Of a stretch of 64,000 nt of DNA, positions 12,014 to 22,670 are shown piece by piece (position 1 is the first letter of the stretch; each line of letters opens with the position of its first letter). Source of the DNA: Elymus sibiricus (lineage: Eukaryota; Streptophyta; Magnoliopsida; Poales; Poaceae). The DNA is taken from the NCBI GenBank assembly GCA_039707655.1, contig CM077666.1:282647166-282711165 (forward strand). The letters are read 5' to 3'. The notes under the pieces are model-generated. The model did no database searches. It was not told the origin of the DNA and saw only the letters and a program-made list of their open reading frames with translations. Made by a program: the position numbers and the translations under genes.

Positions 12014-13758
12014 ATGGCTGACGCCCGCCAAGCCCGCGCCAAGCGCTGTGTTGCCCGCGTCGCCCAGACGGCGCCCGTGGGCCACACCGCCGCGCGTCGG
12101 TCTCCCTCCCCTGTGGCCAACACCGCCACTGGCCCGAAGGCCCACGAGCAGCAGGATTTGTCGTAGCCGGTCATCGCATGGCGTGACGGCCGCACCGCCA
12201 CTCCGTCAATCGTTCCAGCTACTGGGTCGTCCTCCCACGCCTGCCCAGGGCCGGCGCGTGGGTCGGGCGCACTGAACATGGCGCGTGAGCTGCTGCGCTA
12301 CCGCCCCGCCCCCAACCGCCTCGACGACTAGCTCGGGCGCATCGCGGAGCTTGTCAGCGCAGCCGGCGATGCTTCGGCGTTCACCTACTCGTTCCGACCC
12401 CAACCCTCCCTGGCAGGCGACAAAGCTCATGATGTGCCGCCTCCTCCTCCCCAGCGTGACGTCAACCCCGAGCCCGGCGTGAAGCATGCCCACGCGACCA
12501 GCCGTGCGGGCCCCCGGCGAGGGTGAGAGGAAGTAAGCTGCCAGGTGGTGCCACGGCCACGTGCTGACGTGCGTGCGCTCCCAGCGCCGGCGCGCCAGAG
12601 GCGCGACCGGGCGCCCTCGGAGGCGGCCATACAAGGGCATCAAGACCAGGTTCCTCCCGAGTGCGAACCACCCGTGGGCCCGGTGGGCTGCCCCGCCATC
12701 GCCCCGGAGCTCCATCCGGCCGTGTGGCCCTGCAAGTTCAAGCCTGACATGCCTCCTCGCTACGACGGCACCCCAGACCCTGCCAAATTCTTATAGCTCT
12801 ACTCACTGAGCATCCAGGCGGCCGGTGGGGACAACAAGGTCATGACAACCTGGTTCCCCATGGCGCTCAAGGGTGGTGCGCTCTCCTAGCTCCTCAACCT
12901 CCCGGAGGGGTCAATCACCTCCTAGGAAGCCCTGTGTGAGCGTTTCATCACCAACTTCCAAGGCACCCGCGACCGTGCGCTTGGAGTGGGAGACCTCCGT
13001 TGCGTGAAGCAACAACCTGAGGAGACCCCGCACAAGTTCATACAGCGCGTAACGACTACCCGCCTTAAGATCCCGAGAGTGTCAGACGAGGACATCATCT
13101 TGGCGTTCACCGATGGCGTCAGGGACCTCAGGATGAGGGAGGAGCTGGCTATCCACGATGACCTGAGCTCGGCCTTGGAGATGTTCAACTTGGCGAACAA
13201 GTGCGCGAAGGCCGAAGAGGGCCGCCTCTCCCTCCGCGAGCTCCCAGAGGCGGAACCCAAAGACAAAAAGACCAAGGCCAAGGAGCCAAAGCGCAAGGCC
13301 CCGTGGTGCTGGTGGCTGAGCCCAAGGCAAAAGGCGACTGGGGCGAGGAACCTCTCATGGGAGGGTGACCATTCTGCATCTTCCATGGCACAAACAGCCA
13401 TAACACCATCGACTGCCAGGAGCTCAGGGTGGTCCGTGACAAGCATTTCGGCTGGCACCCTGGGCACAGCGACCGAGGCTATGGACGTGGCGGAGGCCGC
13501 GGCGGAGGATGCTGGGACAATCAAGACCCGCGTTAGGAGTGGCGAAACCAGCCTCAGGAGGACCGCTGGCGCGATCAAGCTTAGGAGGACTGCTGGCGCG
13601 ACGAACCTCCTAAGGGGTCGCGTCGAGGCCAGCCTCGTGAGGTCCGCCCTCGTGAGGCCGGCCTTCCACCACTACCGCCGCCACCCAGAAGGAAGGAAGA
13701 GGATAGGTAGAATGATGGGGCTAGGGGCTTCCAGGAGGTCAGGGCAATAGCTTGCATC
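12014..13758 (+). pseudogene. Gag of element B
   Basis: The start at 12014 (MADARQARAKRC) is the first ATG after the primer site. One frame carries the protein to about 13300 through about six stops, for example 12794-12796. It covers a Pro/Arg-rich N-terminus, then FKPDMPPRYDGTPDPAKFL, which opens the retrotransposon capsid core, and CVKQQPEETPHKFIQR with LAFTDGVRDLRMREEL further on. The frame then shifts and gives a zinc-knuckle-like segment, CIFHGTNSHNTIDC (about 13374-13420), and a long Arg/Gly-rich stretch leading into the protease. This is the virus-like-particle coat protein. Confidence 0.78.
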
Positions 13759-14561
13759 ATGGGCAGTGCCCAAGCCCCAGCATCGAACCGCGTCTTCAAG
13801 CAGTTTTCACGGGAGGTGAACGCGGCTCTTCCAAAGCTTGCTCCCACGCGCCCCCTCAAGTGGTCCCAGTGCGCCATCACCTTTGACTCCAAGGATCAAC
13901 TCAGATGTTCAGCTATGGCGGGCACACTCCCCATGCTGCGCATGCTCACCATCAGCAACGTCCTCGTCACCAAGACCCTCATCGACGGTGGCGCCAGACT
14001 CAATGTCCTCTCCATCGAGACGTTCGAGACGCTCCAAGTGCCTTACGACCAGCTCATGCCAACTAAGCCTTTCTCAGGAGTCACTGACGGCTCCACGGTC
14101 CCCATCGGGCAAGTGCGCCTGCCCGTCACCTTCGGCGGGCGCAACAATTACCACACCGAGATCATCGTCTTTGACGTCACCCAGATACACCTCCCGTACA
14201 ACGCGATCCTTGGGTACCCAGCCCTCGCCAAGTTCATGGCGGTGACCCACCATGGCTACAACATACTCAAGATGCCGAGGAGTGGCGGCGTCATCACTAT
14301 TGCCTACGATGAGAAGGACGCCGTCTGCTCCCTCGAGCGTGCCTACCGTGCCGCGGCGGCCGAGCACTCGGACGACGAAGGAGGTGTCCTGCCCTGCGAG
14401 GACATCCCCAAGAAGAAGAAGCAGCTCCTTTCCAAGGGACGCCAGGGTCTAAAAACCCTAAGGACGGCACCTCAGGATCGGCGCCAGGGGCTCAGGCCCC
14501 ATCCTCCCTCGCATAGGAAGGCACGCCCGGTGCCTCCCTTGGGCCGGGCTTGGGGGCTCCC
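13759..14561 (+). pseudogene. Aspartic protease of element B, cut by element C
   Basis: The frame is open from 13759 up to the insertion point of C. The active site LIDGGARLNVLS is intact at the catalytic Asp, and the second block reads NAILGYPALAKFM, where ILGRPALAKF is usual (Arg to Tyr). A Lys-rich string (PKKKKQLLSKG) marks the end of the domain and the start of the linker to pol. C begins at 14562, and B resumes at 48046 with an RT-like remnant. Confidence 0.8.
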
Positions 14562-15000
14562 TGAGGGAGTCCTGGTTTAAGGGGTCCTCGGGAGGCCTAC
14601 CTATTCCTTATGGGCCAGACTATATGGGACGTTTGCCGGGCACTGGATTGATCGAAGACCCAGACTCCAGGAAGGAAGCTTCTAGAATCATGGCATGTTT
14701 ATCCTTTCGACATGTAACCGACCATGTGTAAACCCTAGGTACCCTTGGCGTCTATATAAGCCGGAGGGTTTTAGGTTGTAGAACAACAGAACTCATCTAG
14801 GGTTTAGCTACTTGATCTCGAGGTAGATCAACTCTGTAATCCTCATATCATCAATATAATCAAGCAGGACGTAGGGTATTACCTCCATAGGAGGGCCCGA
14901 ACCTGGGTAAAACCTTGTCCCCTTCTTCTCTTGTTACCATCGATCCAAGTCTCATAGCTCGGGACCCCCTACCCGAGATCCGCCAGTTTTGACACCAACA
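14562..15000 (+). repeat. 5' LTR of element C
   Basis: Starts TGAGGGAGTCCTGG, ends GACACCAACA; 439 bases. A TATA-like TATATAAG is at 14753-14760. Relative to the 3' copy it lacks about 31 bases at about 14695. Confidence 0.92.
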
Positions 15001-15001
15001 T

Positions 15002-15018
15002 TGGTGCTTTCATTGAGA
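15002..15018 (+). other. Primer-binding site of element C
   Basis: TGGTGCTTTCATTGAGA directly follows the LTR and has the expected TGG start. The tRNA is not identified. Confidence 0.7.
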
Positions 15019-15045
15019 GTTCCGCTATGATCGCCAGAGGAATCG

Positions 15046-17110
15046 ATGGCTCGTCTAGTCATCAACGAAGAGGTCCGCATTACGGACACTTTCGTCCCCA
15101 GACAGATCTTCGCTTTCGGTAGCATGGTGCTACACGCCGACCCGTCTGGCCATCTAGGCCGCGTCAGAAGTTTCGCCCCTGATCAAGAGGTTAGATTCGG
15201 GAACCTAGAGTTCTCCGTAGACTCTTGGGGTGACCTGTTGCTAACTGGGCTCGCGGTCTCGCCCGCCATGCCCGAGGACTCTGAGGCTTTAACCTTAGAT
15301 CCATCTTTCGGTCCCGCCCACGGGATCTACCATGGCGAGTACCCAACTCTCGGTCCGGAACCGATCATAGTGCCAGACGTCCGGACACCCGTTCTTGCCG
15401 AACACTTTCCCCGCACAGACGCATCGGAGGTTAACTCTAGAAGCTCTGAGCTAGCTAATCCGATCGAGCTCTCGATATTCAACAAGGCCCTAGATCGGAT
15501 CTCGTCGATGAAGATTACCGACAATCCAACCCTGATCTGTTCTCAGATCGGGCTTAATGTGGGTCAGGACAAATTTTTCGTCCCACCCACCACCCACTTG
15601 GTAGCCATTATCGAGGATTTAACCGACATGTTGGACTATGCATCTGAGGAGGCAGATTACATGGATGAGGAGGATCGCCCCCTCACCCCCGTTAACCCCG
15701 GGCGGTGGACTGCCACCTCCACATACGACGTCTACATGGTGGACACTCCGAAAAACGATGGCGACAAATCGGATGAAGCACCGTCAAGACGCCGAAAGCC
15801 GCATAAATGGTCAAAAGGGAAAAAGGGAAGAAAAGCTATAGACGGCACCGGGGACGGAGATACCCCGGAAGACCTCGGCGATCCCGAAATCCCCGAACAC
15901 CCGTTAGAGGGTCAGGAGAGGCCGGAAGACCGGCGCAACCCCGACGACCTCAACGATTTCGAGGACGACAACTACCTCCCCCCTGTCATGGAGGAGGAGA
16001 TCCCGGAAGCTGATGACTTCACCATCCCTGATAATCCTGAAGATCAGGAGCTGTTCAGGCAATAGCTTATAGCCATAGCCCCAGCCTGAAGGCAAAAGAA
16101 CGGTAGCTTAAAGCCGAGCAAGATGACCTCAACGATCGATGGACAAGAGTCCTCTCAGCTGAGGAAGGCTACGGTACTGGTCTATCGGACCAACCTAAGA
16201 GCTATCCGCGTAGAAGGCTGCTGCCACAATTCGGTGACGAGCTTACTGTTACTCCGTCTCCCAAGCATACCCCATACGACAAGCCAGACCGCCCTCCTAG
16301 AGGACGAGACAGGACGGCTGACAACACCGGCTATAGGCCGACGATACCCTGTAGATGGGGAAAAGAGCCACTAGAGCCCGATGATAGGTTTGACCTGTGA
16401 CATGACCTGGATTATAGAGCAGGTCGTACGCGATCCATCTATAGATCCAGAGGATACTCACCCGATAAACGGGAAGGGTACCGGCCCTGGCTCGACCGCA
16501 ATAATGAAGATCGGGAACGGAACCGGACTAGGGCAGACGCCGATCACCGGCGCGACATAGCTCGGGTCCGGGGCACTGCCCACCCACTGCGTTTTACGGA
16601 TGAGGTGATGCGGCATCAGTTCCTGGAAGGGTTTAAACCCGTAAACATAGAACAATACGATGGGACAACTGACCCAACCGTATAGATCGAGGATTTCCTC
16701 CTCCACATCCACATGGCGTGAGGATACGACCTCCACGCCATTAAGTACCTACCCCTGAAGCTCAAGGGGCCAGCTCGGCATTGGTTAAATAGCCTCCCCG
16801 AAAACTCCATTGGGTGTTGGGAGGACCTGGAAGACGCATTCCGATCTAACTTCCAGGGCACTTATGTTCGGCCACCGTACTCCTACGACCTGAGCAATGT
16901 CATCTAGAAGCCAGGAGAGTCTAAGCGGCTATTCTAGAATTGGTTCTTAACCAAGAAAAACCAGATCGTTGACTGCCCGGACGCCGAAGCAATAGCCTCT
17001 TTTAGGCACAATATTCGGGATGAGTGGCTGGCTCGTCAGCTCGGCCAGGATAAACCAAGGACAATGTCCGCTCTCACAATACTCAAGACTCGCTTTTGCG
17101 TGGGCGAGGA
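15046..17110 (+). pseudogene. Gag of element C, interrupted by element D
   Basis: The start at 15046 (MARLVINEEVRITDTF) is the first good ATG after the primer site. The first 339 codons are open and give an N-terminal region ending in a basic patch (SRRRKPHKWSKGKKGRK) and a long acidic tail. A frameshift near 16080 leads into a Lys/Glu/Arg-rich helix and the capsid core, with GPARHWLNSLPENSIGCWEDL and FRSNFQGTY typical of the retrotransposon gag family. The core frame carries at least five stops. D inserts after FCVGED at 17110. The remaining gag end would lie at 31570-31844, where I see only fragments (QRKKPPKGNHD). Confidence 0.78.
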
Positions 17111-18834
17111 TGTCACACCCTGTGTTTGTATCACTTTGCTATGCTTGGATTTACAAAATTTGGAACCAATTAAAACTTTTTGAGTGCATGCTTGTTTGAA
17201 TTAATGCTTGTTTGATTGCTTGGATGATTATATTTGGCACTCTTAGGTTCTACCCTCTCCATATTCATCTTCCTTGATCCAAACTTCTTGCCCAATGATC
17301 ATGCCATGTGAATAGTACCCAAAGCTATTTTTATCAAAATTTATTTTGACCAAAAAGGATTTATTTAATTAAGGTTTTCAAAAAACCCTGAGTTGAGGTT
17401 TGCACTGCAAGTCCTCAAATTGGGTGGATCCCTTTTCTCCAAAGGCTTTATTTCAAACCTACTATATATATGATTTCCCAAAACCACCAAATATTATTTT
17501 TAAAGGTTATTTTACTATTTTATTTAAAGGCTTTTTCTTAAGGCCAGAAATGGTCTTTTATAGGGAAAATTTATTTAAATGCTTTAAAAATATTTTAGAA
17601 AATTTAGGGAACCTCAGTGGACATATATTTTCCATATATATGAGTTTCAACACATGGTCATGTTCAAAATCATGGGCAAAACCCCTCAAAACCCTTTCTG
17701 TTCAAATCAAGCTTTTGAAATATTTCTATAAATATTCTCAATAAATTCCAAGAAAATTCCAGCAAGTCACAATTGTCATACTTGATGATCTTGCAAAGTT
17801 TCATCTCAATATCAATTGAGTTGCTTCATCAAAATATTCCAAAACCCTCTCTATCCAGATTCAAATTTGAACAACTTTAAATTGTGAAGTTTGTCCTATT
17901 GACCTCAAACTTTGTGGGCATGTTCTAAACCACAAATAATAAAGCCACACCAAGTGGTGGATTTGTGGGAAGTGAAATGCATGCCTAGATCTATAGAAAT
18001 CTGATTCTGTTGATTTCTAGGGTTTCACAAAGTTGCATTGTGAACTTTCTTCAAAACTCCTCAAACTTGGTGGTCCTCTCTATTTCTACCTATATTTTCA
18101 TCCTGTTAAATCTCATGTCAAGCAAAATCCATTTGCTTAGCCAAACCAGCATCAAACACTTTTTGCCCAGGTGGTAAAACCCTTGTTTGACCCCCTTCCC
18201 CTATTCTTCTTGAGTCAAAATTTTTACCACACCTTCTTGCAATGCTAAATCACCCCCAGTAAAAACCCCAAGTCCATAAGCCATGATTAAGTGGGGTAAA
18301 ACCCTCATTTTACCCCCTGGACAGTGGTGGCTGCACCCATTTTTACCCCTCCCCTCCATTCACCTCTACTCCCTATAGTCTCTCTAGCCCCTAGAGCATC
18401 TCTAGGCACCCCAAGAGCTAAAGGACAAGGTGGGGCACCCCAGAGCGCGCGGGCAACAGCAATGCTGGCCATATGCACGCTCTGGAGCGCGCTACAGTGC
18501 ACTCCCGTACTATAGCCGTCGCCCAATGGCCGCTCCCGACCACCTAGGGCCTCCCCCTCATGTCCCCCGAGACGCCCTCGGCGTCCGTGTCACGCCACCT
18601 TGTCGGCCCCCTCCTCTCTCCTCCTCCAGCGGCCTCCCCACACGCGCGCCCGATGCCGCCGGCTCAACCAACCCTGAGCCTCGCACGCGCGCACGACCCG
18701 TTCCTCCCCCTTGCTTCCCCTGGGCATGGACCACGCCCAACAACACCCCAGACCCGCCTGCCCCTCTTCCCGTGGCCTCTAGCCGCGGCCCCGAGCGAGC
18801 CGGCGCACCCGAGCTCGGTGGACCGCAGGCCACC

Positions 18835-18841
18835 TATATAA
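18835..18841 (+). promoter_or_regulatory. TATA box in LTR of element D
   Basis: TATATAA follows a GC-rich stretch and is kept at 28997-29003 in the 3' LTR with the same flanks. It would place transcription start in the middle of the LTR, giving a long U3 and long R/U5. Confidence 0.6.
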
Positions 18842-20732
18842 GGGCACCCCGAGGCCCCTCTCTCCCTCTGCTGCTCCTCCCCCACTCCTAATCGACGCCC
18901 TGCCAAGACCCAGCCCCTCTCCCTCTCTCTGTGCTCGAGATTGACCTTGGCGCAGCCGCCTCAGGCCGCCGTCGATCTCACGGTGAGGCGCCCATTCGGT
19001 CCCCCTTAAGCTTCAGTTGCTCCTCCCTCAACTCTCTGATCCTTCTCCCCGTATTCCTGCCTTGATTTGCAGCACGGGACGGCCTCGACGATCGCCTCCC
19101 GAGCAACTCCGCCGTGGACACCTCGTCACCGGCGAACCCTTGAGCCCCGGCGACCACCTCGACCTCCACCCGAATGGCGGAAGCCCCCAGGTTCCATTCC
19201 CCACATCGCCGTGCCCTGTCACGCCTCCTACTGCCGCCGGTGAGGCCCTCCCCTTACTATCCCGAGATGGGAGAAAGACCCGACAGGGGGCCCCACCTGT
19301 CGGCCTCTCCCTCGCCTCTCTCTCCCCCTCTCTGTCGCTGGCCATCGGGCCCCGCCCGTCAGGTTTGAAACCTGACGTGCGCGGGGCACCGGCTCGCCTG
19401 GCCTGGTTGGCGACTGGGCCGGCCCAGAAGGCTGGCCTTTTGGCCCAAGGCTCTGAGGCCTTTTTCCTTTTTCCTTTTTCAGTAGGTTTTCCAAAAATTC
19501 AACTGGTCAGAATAAAATTCCAATGCCAATTATTCTTCCACCACAAATCTTGTAATAATCTTTAGAATTTAACAGTGCCACTTGTGTAATTTTGTGAAAA
19601 TGTTTTATGTAGTGAATTTATTTAAAAGCTAGTTTTAGTTATTTTTGCCTCTGTTTAAATAGTTTTAAAAATGTTTTTCACAACAAAACCCTAAACAAAT
19701 ATTTTTAGAATAGCTTTTAGTATTTATCAGAGTAGTGTAACATTTTAGAAGTTAAGATTTTGCTCTGTTTTTGTGTGATGCTTATTTTTGCCTGTTTATT
19801 CCACGACGATAGATTGTGTTGTTGATGAAGGGATTGGACCTAAAGATTTCGAAGACCCCAAAGACTGTTGAGCCAGGCAAGCAGCCCATTGACCATGTTA
19901 AGAAACTTTTTCATGCATGTCATATAGCACTTTCCGTTTCGGTGAATTGATCATGTGGATATGGTGTTCCCCTTTGGTGGGATGCCTCCGGCACTTTACC
20001 ATTGATACTTGCATCGTGCATGACCCCACCATTCTTATGAGGGTTGTGCGGGTGGGAGTAGTTAGGTTGCTAGTAGTGCTACGCAAATGGGATGGGAATA
20101 TGCATGGTGATGGAAACAAGAGTGATTTCAAAGACTTTTTCGAAAACCCCATCGGGTGCCACTAATGCCCGAGGGAGATGATGATGAGCTAGGTAACCAC
20201 TTGGTAAAGAAGTGGTGTACCGGAGCAAGTTGTGTGTGTGTTTTCAAAAATGGAGAAATTTAAGATTTGCTGACCAACCCAACCTTACATGTACGACCAT
20301 GGTACCCCTTATGGGATGGGGTTTTTTTGATTACCTTGGTGGGTTCTAGCATAGAGCCCGCATTACTAGTGGCGGGAGTGGCGTGGTCACTCTCGATACG
20401 GGGTCGCGCCTGGAAGGGCGACCATGCGCTGTCTTTACAGGCACCGGGCACTCTGTTGCGTGCCCTCATGGATGATACGTGTGATGTATATCATGAGGGA
20501 TGACACCAATGAGTGGACTCTCTGTTTAGTATCGCTAGGGGAAAGGCATTGTTCGGGTGCTTACCTAGGGTATGTAATATACCACGAGTCATGGATGACA
20601 TGGAAGTTCCCCAAGTCTTGTGGGTAAAGCATGCAACCTCTGCAGAGTGTCAAACTATTCGAATAGCTGTGTCCATGGTCATGGACAGTTGGAGGTCCTG
20701 CTTAAACTACGTCCAATGTTTTCACAAACATG

Positions 20733-20758
20733 GTGTGTGTGTGTGTGTGTGTGTGTGT
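20733..20758 (+). repeat. (GT)13 microsatellite in 5' LTR of D
   Basis: Thirteen GT units; the 3' LTR has eight at 30898-30913. The difference must have arisen after integration, since both LTRs are copied from one template. Confidence 0.9.
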
Positions 20759-20776
20759 TGGTGACAAAGATGGTAG

Positions 20777-20838
20777 TTGAGCTAAGTCCGATGACTTAGC
20801 ATGATGATTGAGCTAAGTCCAATGACTTAGCATGATGA
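20777..20838 (+). repeat. Tandem 31-bp repeat containing a small hairpin
   Basis: Two units in tandem differ by one base. Each contains GCTAAGTC, four bases, then GACTTAGC, a perfect 8-bp inverted repeat. Both units are also in the 3' LTR near 30933-30993. Function unknown; it could form a hairpin in DNA or in the U5 part of the transcript. Confidence 0.75.
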
Positions 20839-21418
20839 TGAACGTGAGATGTTCAACCCCTGCTTATGATGATAACTGAGATTTGCTCACATGTACTTGT
20901 TAGCAGTTGATGCATGCTTACTCAAGTTACTTGATCATGTCATTGCATTTAAAAATCAGCTTTCTGCAAATCTTACCTACTTAGTGCTATATCATGCATT
21001 GTTATACCTTGTTCCACAACTTGGGTTGCTTGCGAGTACATTAAATGTACTCATTGGCTTGCCACTGGTTATTTAATTGGCCAGGCATGGAAGAGCAGGA
21101 ATATGGCGAAGAGTTCGTTGGTGACAAACATGCAAACTAGGATGCTTCCCAGTCAAAATGCCTGTAGGTTTAAGGTAGATGGCATGGGTTCACGCTTTCA
21201 ATCAAGATTTCCGCTACTTGCTATGTTTAAGTATTTGGCCCTTGTGGCCCTATCTATGTAAGACTAGACCTTCATGGTCTTTATTTGTGTAAGATGCTAA
21301 ATGTGGATGTAAGACTCTTGTTATTCAGCTTCTGTGTGTTCGGTGAGCATTGATCTCTGGGATCACTGTACACGTGCATTCGGTGATCACGACTTATGAG
21401 TCGGGGTCCCCACAGAGC

Positions 21419-21430
21419 TGGTATCAGAGC
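21419..21430 (+). other. Primer-binding site (initiator tRNA-Met) of element D
   Basis: TGGTATCAGAGC, complementary to the 3' end of plant initiator tRNA-Met, four bases after the LTR. Confidence 0.93.
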
Positions 21431-21592
21431 CATCCTGACTGTAGGAAGCCCACAGTTAGCATGGACGTTAGTTAGGATGACACCTTTTTCAAAACTACAC
21501 CTAGCACCTATACTTAGGAGTTTCTGCACTTATGACCTCTTCGATTCTTCACACAGCACTCTATTGACTCTCCTCCCTTCAAACCTTTGTAG

Positions 21593-22363
21593 ATGGCCAT
21601 CGTACCCGAAGCCTTCCTGACATCCGGCTTTCCCCTACTCCTTGAGTATAGCCTGGAGAAGTGCCAGTTTTGCCAACCACCCGTTTTCCTCTACCACGAG
21701 CACTGGGTCGATGTCGTCATGAAGGAGTACCACGTGGATGTGGTCATGAAGGCAAATGACTCCCCGATTAGTTGGTTCTTTGAAGGACCACAGATGGAGA
21801 CCATGGCACTCGCAGTCGAGACAGCTGCACGCAAGGCACTCCTACACCTTTGAGATATCATTCCAGAGATGGCTGATGAGCCAGCTACTCGCTACCTACC
21901 TTTCAGAAAGGATGATCTTGGTGAGAGTTGGACGTTGATTCCATCCAAGGAGGATGGCACACCACTCAGGTTCCAGACCTACTTCAGCCTCTCCACCGAT
22001 AGTCTGGTTCACAACCTGATTAAGGAGTCCATGAAGCTCCGCGAGGAACTTCACCACACCCGAGAGCTACTTCGTCAAGCCAAGACGAAGCCAGACAAGA
22101 TCAAGAAGGATGGAGCCCCTGAGGGATGACCAGCTGTCGCTTATCGAGGAGGAGTACCCCCAGCTAGAGATGCACCCACACATCGTCGTCGCATGAGTGC
22201 GAAGGAGTACCGTGAGCTCTTCACTGACCCACCGACGAAGCGTCGTCGGGATGGACCTCCTCGTTCTCTGACCCCTTCAACTGGAGACGATGCCCGTTCG
22301 GATGATGAACAGGAGGAAGACCCAAAGGAGCGTGGCTACGAGACTGAGCACTCCACCACCTGA
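21593..22363 (+). pseudogene. Extra ORF upstream of gag in element D (unknown function)
   Basis: Between primer site and gag one frame spans 257 codons with only two interruptions, TGA at 21851-21853 and TGA at 22127-22129; both could be CGA decay. It starts MAIVPEAFLTSGFPLL after a clean ATG. The middle has a charged helix (LVHNLIKESMKLREELHHTR) likely to form a coiled coil. The C-terminal part is basic then acidic: MSAKEYRELFTDPPTKRRR followed by SDDEQEEDPKER, with the KRRR patch resembling a nuclear localisation signal. The frame is separate from gag-pol, which uses another frame and begins 300 bases later. I do not recognise the family. Confidence 0.65.
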
Positions 22364-22670
22364 GTCCGAGAACCCCTAGGGTAGGATCAGTCATGTACCC
22401 CTCATGCGAAGTCGAGTCCGTGTAATGGTTCATATGAATCCATGTGTGCTTGTTGTTTGCTTTTGTTGTTTGTGTTCTGATGCTAGTCGCGCTTTTGCCT
22501 TAGGCAACATGTAAGCGACTCCATCACCAATCTTATCTTAATATATGTGTTGGTATTTCGACCTTTGTTTTACCACACTTGCACTATACCAACCCCCTTA
22601 GGTGCGCTACCTCCAGTACTGCTTTCCCTCTTGTTTATCCTAGTTATTTGACTTGGCTGCTCCAAACAGG
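22364..22670 (+). other. Untranslated spacer between the extra ORF and gag in D
   Basis: AT-rich DNA with stops in all frames and no motif I can name; it separates the two coding units of D. Confidence 0.6.

Larger units (their letters stand above)
17111..21414 (+). repeat. 5' LTR of element D
   Basis: Starts TGTCACACCCTGTG, ends TCGGGGTCCCCACA; 4304 bases. Composition is strongly zoned: AT-rich to 18300, a GC-rich block at about 18400-19450, then AT-rich again. The TATA box is at 18835-18841. Open frames of 60-180 codons in the GC-rich block do not keep their boundaries in the 3' copy. Confidence 0.95.

Noticed and set aside
12206..12715. 169-codon minus-strand ORF opposite gag of B
   Set aside because: Shadow of GC-rich gag sequence; no domain, and the plus-strand frame aligns with retrotransposon gag.
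12922..13578. 218-codon minus-strand ORF opposite gag of B
   Set aside because: Shadow frame of gag; hydrophobic and low complexity without known motif.
18305..19565. Open frames of up to 182 codons in D's 5' LTR
   Set aside because: The same region in the 3' LTR (28468-29708) has frames with different ends and shifts, so coding is not conserved; GC-rich DNA explains the openness.
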